Source: Thalassia testudinum
Lineage: Eukaryota; Streptophyta; Magnoliopsida; Alismatales; Hydrocharitaceae
Length of the DNA: 64,000 nt
Reading direction: 5' to 3'
Assembly (NCBI GenBank): GCA_037157565.1
Contig: JAZHRO010000013.1
Coordinates: forward strand, 117,690,001-117,754,000
Below the pieces are notes generated by a model. That model was not told the origin of the DNA. It made no database searches and saw only the letters and a list, made by a program, of their open reading frames with translations. Both the position numbers and the translations under genes were made by a program. Positions within the stretch are counted from its first letter, which is position 1; each line of letters starts with the position of its first letter. Positions 30,657 to 41,714 of the stretch are shown here, piece after piece.

Positions 30657-33600
30657 TGATTGCACAGCAATCATAGGTCTTAATTCACCTAAATTAGGCT
30701 AGAACTTAGCATAAGCTAGTGTAATTCATGCATGCATAATCATTACTTGCATCTTTACTTCTTTCCTTTAGCTATGCATGAAATAATGATATAATGTACT
30801 AATTAAGTGCATTATATAAATTGCAGAAAATAAGAAGCTTAGAAGCTGGATCTGAAGCTGGATCTAAAGTTGGACCTGAAGCTAGTGTTGCATTAGAGCT
30901 GGAGCGAAAGATTAGAATAAAATGTAGTAGAGAAATAATGTAAAGGGTTGAGGTATGCTATTCTATTGAGTAGAAGTAAAGTAGTTAAATTATGAAGAAC
31001 TTAGGTTCAATCCTAGCCCTAGGATAGCCCTAGAAGCCTTCCTAAGCCTAGCCACCCTTAAATTAGGTCACCGTAACCTAGGAAGCCTTAAAACCCTAAT
31101 TCCAGCCCTTATCTAGACTTCCAGGTAAGTTATTGGACGTCCAGGACCCTTAACCATAACCCGCACACCTTAAACCCATGTCTACAGTGTTATTGGATGT
31201 CCAGACACATGGTCAGATGTCCAATTCTGCAAAATACCCAAGACAAAACCCTGAATCCCTCCTAACTCTGATTGGACATCCAGACAACAAATCTGGACTT
31301 CTGATTTTTTGGTATAAGCCACCTGATACCTTTATTGGACATCTGGAACTGTTCTCCAATTCTTAGTTTGGAATTCAAGCCTTGATCTTGAGTTCTTAGG
31401 TCCCTAAACCCAATTCCAACCCCTTGAGAACCTAATTAAGGTACCCTAACCCTAGTACACCACCTCTACACCTTCCCAAGAACCTAATTAGCTTCTCATT
31501 AAGCCCAATTGACTTAGATCATAGTCAATTGGACTCAGAGAGTCCAATTGAGCTCAGCCCTCAACCCACACAAGTCCAATTGGACTTAGTGAGAGTCCAA
31601 TTGACCTAAGCCCAAACTAATTGAGTTATTTCAACCTCAATTAGGTTCACAGTCATTCAATTAAACTTATGACAAGTTTAATTGCACTTTCTCTCTAGCA
31701 AATTAGGGTTTGCAACCTGAATTTGAGACCTACCCTAAGCTAAACCTATTAGGACCTAACCTAGCTCACTTAGCCACCTAGGGTGTTGAACGCACGGGTT
31801 GCTATGCTAACGTGTTTGGTTTTGAAAACCTGTCGTTGTAGTATGAAAGCGAAGAACTTGTGTTCAACAAATAAAATTTATACCGGAATAGAAATCCCGA
31901 GTCGAACTCAGGGAGGCTATGTCGATCTATATTCGCAATTATATTTTTTTTTAGAATTTTTCTTGAAAAGTGAAGCGATGTAATTACAATGAAGCCATAA
32001 TAACAATCAGACTAAACTAGAGTAAGAGAGAGATAGAGAGAGAGAAAACATGCATTCAATAATTCAAAGTGTTTATACAATAAAACCAAAGAAGAATTAC
32101 ACTAGAAAGCGGGAAATCAGCTACACTAGAAATAAGGAAAATTCTACACTAGAAAGTTGTAAAGAAGAATGCGAGAGAGAAGTTATCCTCCTCGACGATC
32201 GCTTGGAGGACGAGCCGGACAAGACGTCGCCTGGACGAAGGAGGACGAAGTGGGAAGAAGGAGATCGAGGCAGGAGGAACGAGAATGGAGCAGCACGTCG
32301 TCGTCGTCACGGGATCCGCTTCCGAAATGAGAGCGAAAATTTGACTTTATCTCGCAAGGAGCATCTCGAGTGTAGGACAAGCTTCTCTTGAGCTTTGGAG
32401 AGGTAGAGAAGAGAAGGAAGGGATGAGAATTTCGTGTGGAGGGGGTCTCCTTTTATAGTTGCAAGGAGTGAGGGCAATTTGGTCATTTTAATTTGAAAAT
32501 CATTAAATCAGGGGTCTTTAGTGACAGATAAAACCGTTGCTAAAGCCCCATCGTGGGTGACATGTGGCGGAGCACGTGCGCCCACTCGCTTGCTCACGTA
32601 TGTAACACGTGTTCACGTTCAACTGACCTCAGCTATCCGATCGTGAGATCGAACAGCTTATCTCTCACCTCCGCCTGCCTCCTCTACGCGCCCGCCCGCA
32701 TGCGATCCTGCATCACACGAGGGTGTGCGAAAGAGCGTGGAACGGATTGAGCGCCTGCAGCCGCTTAATCGTGATAGAGCAGTCGCAGAGCTCGCTCACC
32801 CGTGCCTCAAATGCCGCTTGGGCAAGCTCTAACGCGCGCCACCCACTCGCGATAAGGCCTCCACCCGCTGTGCTACGGAGGCTCTTGTGTCATGGAGACA
32901 ATTTCAGGCGCGCGCATCCACAGCCGTTGGATGCGCATCCAACGACGGAGAAGCGATGAAGAAGAGATGGTGCGGCGAGTGCAGCGGTCGGTTGGACAGC
33001 TGAGATGGCACCACGTGGCACCATCTTGGCCATCCATCTTCTGGATGATGTAGATGGTGCCACGGTTGTCGGATTGAGTCGATTTTCATGCCGTTAGGCT
33101 ACGATCGTTGATCCAAATCCATCCGTATGGTCGGATTTGTCATTTGAAGTGTGGATTCACACCATCTTGGCCCTTGATCATCTAGGGTTTCCCGATCTCT
33201 ATCTAATGCTATAGATGTCTGATTAGGGCAATCTTGGAGTTGTTGAACTCCAATTGTCGCCCTGATCACATCTGTACGGTTGGATCTTTGATCCGAGGCC
33301 CCGATAAAAAGTTTACACTGTCCATGAACATAAAAAGAGGCAATTAACCTCCATTTTATTCAAACTAATCTAAATGCAAGATGATGCATGTTATGAAATA
33401 TTTATAATATGCAATGCAATCCTATGCTTAAGAACATGCATAAATAGACATCTTAAGTAGTGTAAACATGTTTACATCATAGGGCATGACCACATACACA
33501 CACACACCCATTCACGCACCCACACACTCACTAGAGTTCTCTAGAACTTCTCCACTTGGGCGCCACCCTTGGTTGCTATTTTAAGCAACCAAGGAAGGGT

Positions 33601-34676
33601 CTCCTTTGAGATCCACATTTTGTGGATCTAAAAGAACCACTTCACCCTCTCTCTCCCTCTCTCACAAGCTCCCACCATAGGCCTTCTCTAGAGAATTCTA
33701 TAATTCTCTAGAGAGCTTCCCTTATGTCTATAAAAAGACCTAAGGGGTGGCCATTTGCATCGATCGATGCTATATTCAATCTTGGCTCCATTCCACTTTC
33801 CATCACCACCACATTAGTATACCTCCATCTCCACGAGCTCTACCATGACTCCACCACCTCCAAGCCAAGCTTGGATCACCTCCTCCTCACCTCTCCAAGG
33901 GTCAGCCTAAGAACCCCTGGCCACCCCTCTTTCTCTTCTCATCCACTCAAAGGCCATCGAAGCTCACCTCCGAATGCCCTTATTTCTGTTAGCTAAGTAG
34001 ATAGTTCTTCGTAGATTTATTGCTTTATTACTACTTAGTAGTGTAGCTCCATATACTCCCCCAATGATGCATGCATAATCCCCCACAGATTCATGTATGC
34101 AGTCATTTTCTGCTAGCGAGAAGTTTATGTTTCAAGCTTTCCTGTACCAAGCATTCCTCTAGCTATGCTCTATAACCCTGATGCAATCAATGAAAATCTT
34201 TTTATATATATAAATATCTATGTGTGAAAATCACCATGAACCTTGTTGCAATATTCTTGTGTGATTAAAGTTGCATGCTTTTAATTGCTATCTATTGCAG
34301 CTAGCATGTCGGTACCTGAGGATGTTAAGGATCTATCTATTAATGCATTTTACATAGACAGCCACCACATAACTAGAATCGTGCATACTGAAACTCATAC
34401 TTTCACATTTGTCATCTACTTAACACATGCGCACGTAATTAGGGTTAATAATGCAAGTGGAAAAACATTGATCCGAAGATTAGAAACTGGCATGCGATTT
34501 TAATCAAGTAAAGAGGAAAAGAGATCGAAATTATTTTGCATTTCCTAAACGCCTCCCAGAAACAAACGACTGGGACACCAAGTCTCGTATTTTAGAAATA
34601 TTTTTGTCTTGATTGGATTTCTCACTATACTACGACATAATTTTCATATTCAAAAATGCGAAAATCCTGTCAAACA
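30657..34676 (+). mobile_element. Solo LTR, family E (E2), split by A3
   Basis: TGATTGCACAGCAATC...CTGTCAAACA with an exact TSD AAGAT (30652-30656, 34677-34681). Own sequence 30657-31783 plus 33485-34676, about 2.32 kb, close to E1. It keeps the terminal hairpin (30658-30672), most of the hairpin ladder (about 31490-31690) and the TATA hairpin (33719-33746). It sits in the LINE. Confidence 0.9.
31784..33479 (-). mobile_element. Solo LTR, family A (A3), inside E2
   Basis: Minus-strand LTR from 33479 (TGATGTAAACATG) to 31784, 1696 bp, with an exact TSD TAGGG (31779-31783, 33480-33484). The terminal palindrome TGTAAACATGTTTACA is at 33461-33476. The complement of the Pol III A box (TAGCACAGCGGG) is at 32864-32875, but the B box is not recognisable. 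The TTTAGTGAC/GTTGCTAAAG hairpin (about 32516-32547) and the TATA box complement (about 32450-32459) remain. Confidence 0.92.
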
Positions 34677-34681
34677 AAGAT

Positions 34682-35974
34682 CATCTTTAATTTGAGAAGT
34701 AGTAGAAGCATCCTGATGTACAAATTCTCAAGACTACTAACTAAGATTATTGACTTAATCAATGTCACTAAAAATAATGCTTAAGCTACCTTTCTTACTT
34801 AATTTGTCGTTATTAATTATAGTATAGGGCACAAGGTAACCTAACATTTTACAGAAATACTTTTAACTTGTTGAGTCCAGGTCATTCATCGAGAGGCTTA
34901 ATTTGCTTAATCAATCACCATTTATTCTAAATTAATATTTATTCTTAAATACTTAAGTTATGCTACTTATATTATGCTAATACTACTATTACTTGACTAA
35001 AATAGCTTATATTACTCTATAATATATATTACTACACTAATATATACTTAATTAGGCTAAGTACTTAATTAAAGACTTAATTACTTATTAATTACTGCAA
35101 TATGTTAACCACATGAATAATTGCATCAAAATAATCAATAGAAGCATGGCAATTATTCCATATCTAAGAATAAGCACAAAGAAATGATATTCATTAAATT
35201 CAAAAGAAGTTACATGAAAAGGAGTTGTTTTAGAACAACTTCAATTAAGCTCAATTTCTATTTACAACTTAGGCATTTTTCTGATTTAACACTTAGCACA
35301 CATGCCTTCATTTAACCCTTCACAACCTAAGCCTTCACAAGTGTCCTCAACACTTAACCAAATCCACACCACAGCCATAAGTCTCAGCACTTAAGTCCTC
35401 AACATAAAAAGGTCAGATGGGGATACATGTCCTTTCACAAGATTAATGGCCCAGATGAGTCGGATCAGTACCATTACTGGGACATGTGTCACCCATCTAG
35501 ACCTTCCACCTGGCACCTGAAGACCACCCCACAGGGTCGCAATTTAGCCCTTGTACAGTCACACACAACGCACGTGCTACGCACGCACTCACTCACTCAT
35601 TCCCAGTGCTTGACGACTGAGTAGTCCATGTAAGGTATTCCTTTTATATGCTTATGGTAGCTTCTCAATTTTCGATATGGGACATTGATATCCCTTTCCT
35701 TTCTGTGCAGCTCTTCGACTCCAGGTCCATCTTTAATGTCCAATTGATCTCAACTCAGATCTCCAAATCGATCAAACAAGAGCTTGATTGACACCCTATT
35801 GTGCTTACTATCGATTGTGAGTATCAATTAGATCAGAGGATCACAATTGTCACCTTCTTTTTCAATAACATGTAACTCTGGACAAATGCCTAAGCTTATC
35901 ATGTCTGTCCCCATCATCACTGTAGTCTTAGGACTATCAATTAAGTTGAACACATCCAAAATGTTATCCAAAAT
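34682..35974. other. LINE remainder and unassigned AT-rich sequence
   Basis: 34682 to about 34780 reads on the minus strand as the beginning of the LINE endonuclease region (DDLHFDHY). From there to about 35640 the DNA is AT-rich with TTAATTA words; it contains the complement of a 'CCCATATCG...TATAAAAGG' promoter-like stretch (about 35645-35685) typical of plant LTRs. 35700-35974 may be degraded CACTA sequence. I see no complete gene. Confidence 0.4.
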
Positions 35975-36571
35975 CTATTTTTTTGCTTTATACCATGTCT
36001 TTGGATAACTTTTCAAATCTTTTAAAAGCTCTCCAATGAATTCAAGAACCTTATACATCAATTTAGATGTCGCTTTATTCATAACCTTCATCTGAAATAA
36101 CTTTAAAAGAAATGACAATCTCAAAATGGAAGTGATACCGAGAACAATAGGTTCATCAATTTCCCTAAAAGCATCATCGAACTGATTAGAAGTTTCCCTA
36201 CTAGCCGAATCTTCAACTCCTGCTCTTATTTCATTAAGCATTTCATCGATGTCATTAGCTTCAATATCCATAGCAGACTTATCGAAATCTATCAGAGATT
36301 GTCTAACTTCCTCTGTAAGATACTCTCCATGAACAATCCACTTAGTATAATACTGCCACCAACCGTTGCAAATCGTATGCTCGAATACAGTGTTCCTATC
36401 ATGTGAATATCCATTCAAGCACCTCCTACATGGGCAAAAAATCCTGTCGAACTTGTCTTCTCGTTTGAATGACTTCCTATCATCATGAAATGCCCAATCA
36501 AGGAATTCTCATAGTCCATTCTTGTATTGGGAGTAATACGAGTTCTTCAAACTAATCTAAGACTTATCCAT
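35975..36571 (-). pseudogene. CACTA (En/Spm) transposase N-terminal pseudogene
   Basis: A minus-strand frame from ATG 36571 to the stop at 35975. The first part has the transposase-associated domain: FLDWAF, FCPCRRCLNGY, then EHTICNGWWQYYTKWIVHGE, matching the zinc-binding Cys/His layout of TNP2-type proteins. The end reads LSFLLKLFQMKVMNK and KTWYKAKK, the conserved start of the following transposase region in TNP2. Two in-frame stops interrupt the N-terminal part (after MDKS, and before EFLDWAF). The catalytic region is missing; the frame stops and the sequence beyond is not recognisable. The surrounding element is cut by C2 and C3. Confidence 0.82.
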
Positions 36572-37227
36572 GATAATCTACAAATATAAAATAAAATCAC
36601 CCAATAATTATAACCTGATTTTAACCATATTTGTATTTTGATTAGGGTTTTCACTTGATATCCCATCATTGAAGATTTGATCACAACATTACTTGTTACA
36701 TGTAATTGGTGTCTGGAGAAATTTTGGCAGCATCTCTTCCACTTCTTCAGTATATCCCCTAAGACTAAACTTAACTACATTCCTAATAACTCTCATTTAA
36801 GGGTACTTTAGGAACATAGATAAGATCAACTGGTATACTGGAGAAGAGAGAAAAGATGCTACCTAAATTCCTCTAGATATCAGTTCCATGTAACAAGTAA
36901 CCCTAATTTGTGATCAAATCTTCAAAGATCCCCCTTAGTTCAAAACTTCTTTGAACTAAGGATGACGACACTTATGGCATGCTATAAAGACAAAACATCA
37001 TGCATGTAAGTGAGGTATAGACACACTTTGCATTGTCCATAGAACATGATCATAAGTCTCGATGAGCAAGTATTTTGACATGATTATCTTCTCCCAAAAC
37101 TTGTAACTTAGGGGCTAGAATATCTATTGTTTGGTCTCAAGTGCATCTAGATTTGTGCAAGTGTGTGTATCTATAAATTCATTAAAATTTTTGACAGAGT
37201 ATAAGTATTCACAAATTAAGTGTATAC

Positions 37228-39167
37228 ACCCCACATTCTAAACATGCATACAAATTGACATTCTAATCATGCAAACAAATTGAAATTAAAGTGGGTACAC
37301 CCTATATTATAATCATGCATATAAACTGAAATTAAAGTGGGTATGATGAGCCTATATTTGTGGGCTATTTATGTATTTTAATGCCTAGACATTAAGTTAA
37401 CATGTACATTTATATAGCATGCATTAGTATATAAATAGGGTAACATAAAATTGCCTATTTCATGCATTTCACGCATTATATGCATTGATAATATCATTTA
37501 GAATAGCATGCATTAGAATAGTTAATCTTTTAGGTTGCATTACATATATGTTTGATTTAACATTCCTTCTAAGGTCTTATAGATAAATAACCCTTATTTT
37601 TTTTATTATTTTATTGACTCTTCTTCTTTCAACAGATGCAGTACCACCTTCATTGTTGATATCATGGCTGGCCGTGAATGCCAGATCTGGCATTGATGGT
37701 CGATGTGCGAATGCTCCATCTCCCACTCCACCTTCCTGCAGCATAAGAAGAGACCTCTGGTGACTCAGATCGAGAGGCCACCATCCCACTCCACCACTAT
37801 GCAGGGCTTCAAGCTCATTCATCTCACCACCGTAGGCCTCGACCGTGGTGAGAGCTTCGCTACTATGGGCGTGCAGGGTGACAACCTACACCGCCATCTG
37901 CTGAATCTCGCAATCCATCACCGTACTTCTTCACCCGCTCCATCACAATGCCTCACCCACTCAACCAACCCATCATCTACAGGTCACCACCACCACATCC
38001 TCACCGTGCCACCACCTTCCTCTGTTTCTTCTTCTTTGTTCAACAACAACAACACCCACCAACAGCCACACGCCTCCCCTACACCCACATTCCACAAAGA
38101 CCCCCCTCCTTCATCCTCTTCATCTTCGTTTTCTTCTTCCCCTACCATTTCACCTTCTCCTTCTTCATCTCCTTCTACTGTTACCCACGTAGAGCAACGC
38201 ATCACCACCACCTGCAACACTCCTCGCCTGTGCCTACTCCTTGCCCGCGTCACCCAGCAACACCATCATGCCCTCCACTTGCCCCCACACGCGACCAGCA
38301 CCCCTCAGCCATGTGCCCCCGCACTCCCTAACAGCCTTCACACACGCCCTCCGCCAACTCCACTGAGTGCCGACATGCCTCGCGCGCACGGCCGGCCTTC
38401 ATGACACCAGTGCCCACATGCAATCCCAGCTACATGCATACGCCCCTCCGAGCGCATCTCCAGCAGCAGCGTGTGCCTCTCCTCTCTGCACCCGCACCTC
38501 CAGCTACAAGCAGTAGGAAGAGACCCACCACCGTCTCCTCACCGCCGTCAGCTCCGGCCACCTCCCACCATGCTTCCACCACCGCCGCGAAGCCCTCACT
38601 CCACTCCACCTCCAGTGAGCTCCTCATGGCCGGACCTCCCTCTCTTCCATGTGCAAGACCATCACAACAAAATCCCCTGTTTCCCACTCCATTTGTTTTT
38701 ACATTTAGATGCCATTGTGGGATTTTAAGATTTAAGATATTAATATTATATGATGGCCGTTTTATGAAAAGAACCTCCCTCCTTTCCTAAATTGCTTTAT
38801 CAGCATATGTGAGTCCTATTAGCTTAATCTGAAAGGGGTTTCAGCTTTTTTTTCATGCAAAAACTTCAATGAATATTTATTTTCAACATGTGTGAATTTT
38901 GATAGGCATATTCCTCCCTGTGGAGACGACCTGCTCTTTTGAGTAGTTATTTTTCTTTATCTTGATTAGCGATTTTACACCACTTCGATACTACTTTGAC
39001 ATGTCATTTAATGTGTGAAAATTCTTCCAAAGCGAAAACCATATCGTCAGGGTACACCCCACATTCTAAACATGAATATAAATTGAAATTAAAAGTCGGT
39101 ACGCCCCACATTCTAGTCATACATAAACATTGAAATTAAAGTGAGTACAACCCACATTCATGCATAC
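37228..39167. repeat. Tandem repeat of about 50 bp, split by C2
   Basis: Imperfect units containing CACCCCACATTCTAA, CATGCATATAAA and TGAAATTAAAGTGGGTA occur about five times in 37228-37343 and 39055-39167. C2 inserted at GGGTA inside one unit. Confidence 0.65.
37344..39049 (+). mobile_element. Solo LTR, family C (C2)
   Basis: TGATGAGCCTATA...ATATCGTCA, 1706 bp, with an exact TSD GGGTA (37339-37343, 39050-39054). The terminal hairpin is AGCCTATA/TGTGGGCT with wobble pairs (37349-37366). The CTCCCTGTGGAGACGAC box is near 38916-38932. The GC-rich part (about 37700-38680) has chance ORFs rich in His, Pro and Thr. Confidence 0.9.
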
Positions 39168-39572
39168 ATATATAAGAATATAATTAATCTAAAAATGAGC
39201 ACATTCATACCTTGCGAAGCACGTGAATCGACGAGCATGTGTCCAATGACGAGCATAACCTAAATCAAATATAACAAATCAAATAAGATAATTATTAATT
39301 TGTAATAAAAAATAATTTATAAAATTAAAGGATGGGGGATGAGGGTGGCTTGATGGGGAGGAGGATAGGGGGAAGTGGATGGACTGATGGGGGAAGAGGG
39401 GGGACGGATTGGGGAGGCAGGGGAAGGAGGAGGGATGATAGATGGGGGAGGAGGGCTCAATTGGGGAGGAGGTGGGCGGATGAGGGAGGAGGTCAATGGG
39501 AGGAGGGGGGCAGATGTGGAAGAAGGCAGGGGGAGGAGGGGCTGGCAGATGTGGAGGAGGATGGGGTGGCAC

Positions 39573-41335
39573 TGATTAGCCCATAGTTGTGGGCTACTTA
39601 AGTATTTAAGTGCCTAGACATTAGGTTAATTCTAACATTTATTTAGCATAAATTAGGATGTAAATAGATTAATACATATTTTTTATTTAATTACATAATC
39701 CATGCATTGCATTCATATTTTAAGTGCATTTAGAATTAGCTTAGAATGACATTCATCTAATTAGTTAACCAATTAGGTACATTGTTTTCATTAACATAAA
39801 AGTTGAGGGTCTGTATATAAATGACCATAATATTTTAACATTATTTTCTTTATTCTTCTTCTTGCAGGAATGGCTGGCTGCTGCTCCCAACGTCACCAGC
39901 TGCAGCAGTGAAGAACCCATTCAAGGAGGAGCGGATATGTTGGATCTGGTCAGTAGCTGATTTCAAATTTGTGCAGTCCACTACAAAAGGAGGAGGGAGG
40001 CAGCCAAGCTCGGGAGGCCTCCACCACCGACCCACCACTGTGCAGAGAGATCTCCTCTCTTCCATTCCACACAGTCGGCCTCAACCGTGGCGGCGAGTCT
40101 CCACCACCGTGGGCGTGTGGTGTGACAGGCCACACCGCCATCTGGAGCTCGTCCGCATTACCGTGAGCACCTTAGCATGCATCGTCCTCGCCGTCGTCAC
40201 CAACCACCACTGCCGCAACTACCGTTCAACCACCCTTTCAGTCACTTAAGACGTCCGGGAAATTTCCCGGACGTCTGAAGCTACCCACTCACCTGCGACT
40301 ACCCACCTACGTACCCGTATGAGGTCCACCCGCACCTGCAAAACCACATCAGCCCACTCCACCTTCCGCGCATGCCCCCTCCAACCGCACCTGCACCCAC
40401 TCAGCCTGCAGCGCCCTCTTCCCGCGCCTGCAAAGCCACCTGCTCACCTCTAGCTGCTCCTACACCCTCTGCCAAGAGGCTGTGCACCCGCTCACCTCCA
40501 ACCACGCACCCGCACCCGCACCCGCTCAGCCTGCAGAATTCCAACCGCAACCGCTCCCGCGCCTGCAACCGCAACCGTGCCTGCAGAACTCCAACCGCAA
40601 CCGCACCCGCACCTGCCGAACCTCCAACCGCTCCCACCAGCCTGCAGCGCCCTCCTCCCGCGCCTGCAGAACCGCCAGCAGCACCCGCTTTCCACGCGCA
40701 ACAGCTTGCGCACCCTCCTGAAGCCACCTACAGCGCCCTTCTCCCGCTCCTGGAGAACCGCCAGCAGCAGCGCGCGACAGTCCTCACCGCCAACAGGCCG
40801 TGCGCTCACTCCAAAGCAGCTGCGGCACTGGCTGCAGCACCTCCGCCAGAGCTTGTCCGGCCGCCTCCGGCCGCTGCGCAACATGCCACCACCACTGTTT
40901 CGAAGCCCTCGATCCAAGGGACTTCCTCCGAGCTTCCCGCGTCCGGCCGTCCACTCCTCGTCATGCACGGCCAAGGGGAAGAAATCCCCTGTTTTGCTAC
41001 AATAAAAGGGTCATTAATATTTACATTTTTTGCCATGGCCACGTTTTATTGATATTTTATTGAATCTGCATTGCAAAAAATATCCTCTAGTTGTTAAAAA
41101 TTGCCATTTCAGCATGTTTTCTTGATATTACCTTAATCTGAAGGTAGATTTGGCTCGATTCTCAGCTAAACTAACTATGAACATATGTTTTTAATTGGTG
41201 CGAACTTAAATACGTCATTGCCTCCCTGTGAATACGACCCACTCTTCTACGAGTGGTTATTTTAATTGTTGATTAGTCAATTTTTCCACCACATCAAACT
41301 ACAAACGACTTTTAAAGCAATCAATCGACCAGTCA
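39573..41335 (+). mobile_element. Solo LTR, family C (C3)
   Basis: TGATTAGCCC...GACCAGTCA, 1763 bp, with an exact TSD GGCAC (39568-39572, 41336-41340). The terminal hairpin is AGCCCATA-GT-TGTGGGCT (39578-39595). The CTCCCTGTGAATACGAC box is near 41222-41238. A perfect 28-bp palindrome lies at 40249-40276. Pro/Ala-rich frames in 40370-41060 come from GC-rich LTR sequence and are not called. Confidence 0.92.
40249..40276. repeat. Perfect 28-bp palindrome in C3
   Basis: AGACGTCCGGGAAA followed directly by its exact reverse complement. It contains two GACGTC sites. Confidence 0.95.
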
Positions 41336-41714
41336 GGCACCACAATGGGGGAGGATGAGGGGGAAGGATCGGCAGCCATAGAAGGAGGAGCACGAGGAGG
41401 AGGGGGATGGCCATGGGAGGAGGAGGAGGACGAGTAGGAGGGGTTACCAAGGACGAGGGGGTGGAGCAGCCAAAGGAGTAGCACCGAGCTCAAAGACGAA
41501 GAGAATACAGGGGAAAAAAGGGGAGGATTCGAGGGATCGAGTGCTCACTTGACTCATATTGCACGTTTAACGATAATTTTATAAAAAACTACCATTTAAT
41601 GTCGGGTTAGGGCATGAAACATTGCACAGTTGGAAATTTGGAGAAATATATACATGACGGTTTATGAGCAAACCGTCATGTACATAAATGAGGGCCCCTT
41701 ATAATGTAACACAG

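Larger units (their letters stand above)
36572..41714 (-). mobile_element. CACTA element relic, 5' side, split by C2 and C3
   Basis: Sequence left after removing C2 and C3: 36572-37343, 39050-39572 and 41336-41714. It has AT-rich DNA, a short tandem repeat (about 37228-37343 and 39055-39167), a strongly purine-rich GGGGAGGAGG tract (about 39330-39567, 41341-41520) and a subterminal palindrome ATGACGGTTT/AAACCGTCAT (41655-41681). I assign it to the CACTA element of the transposase pseudogene by position and by the subterminal motif. The end (CACTA) is not visible because F3 follows. Confidence 0.45.

Noticed and set aside
35640..35700. Start of a Copia-type LTR
   Set aside because: Only a promoter-like stretch is visible; no TG...CA ends, TSD or PBS could be found.
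37703..38790. ORFs of 233 and 129 aa in LTR C2
   Set aside because: His/Pro/Thr-rich translation of CA- and CCT-rich DNA, overlapping other frames, inside a solo LTR.
40372..41052. 226-aa Pro/Ala-rich ORF in LTR C3
   Set aside because: Derived from imperfect repeats of CTGCAGCGCC-like words; other frames and the opposite strand are also open.
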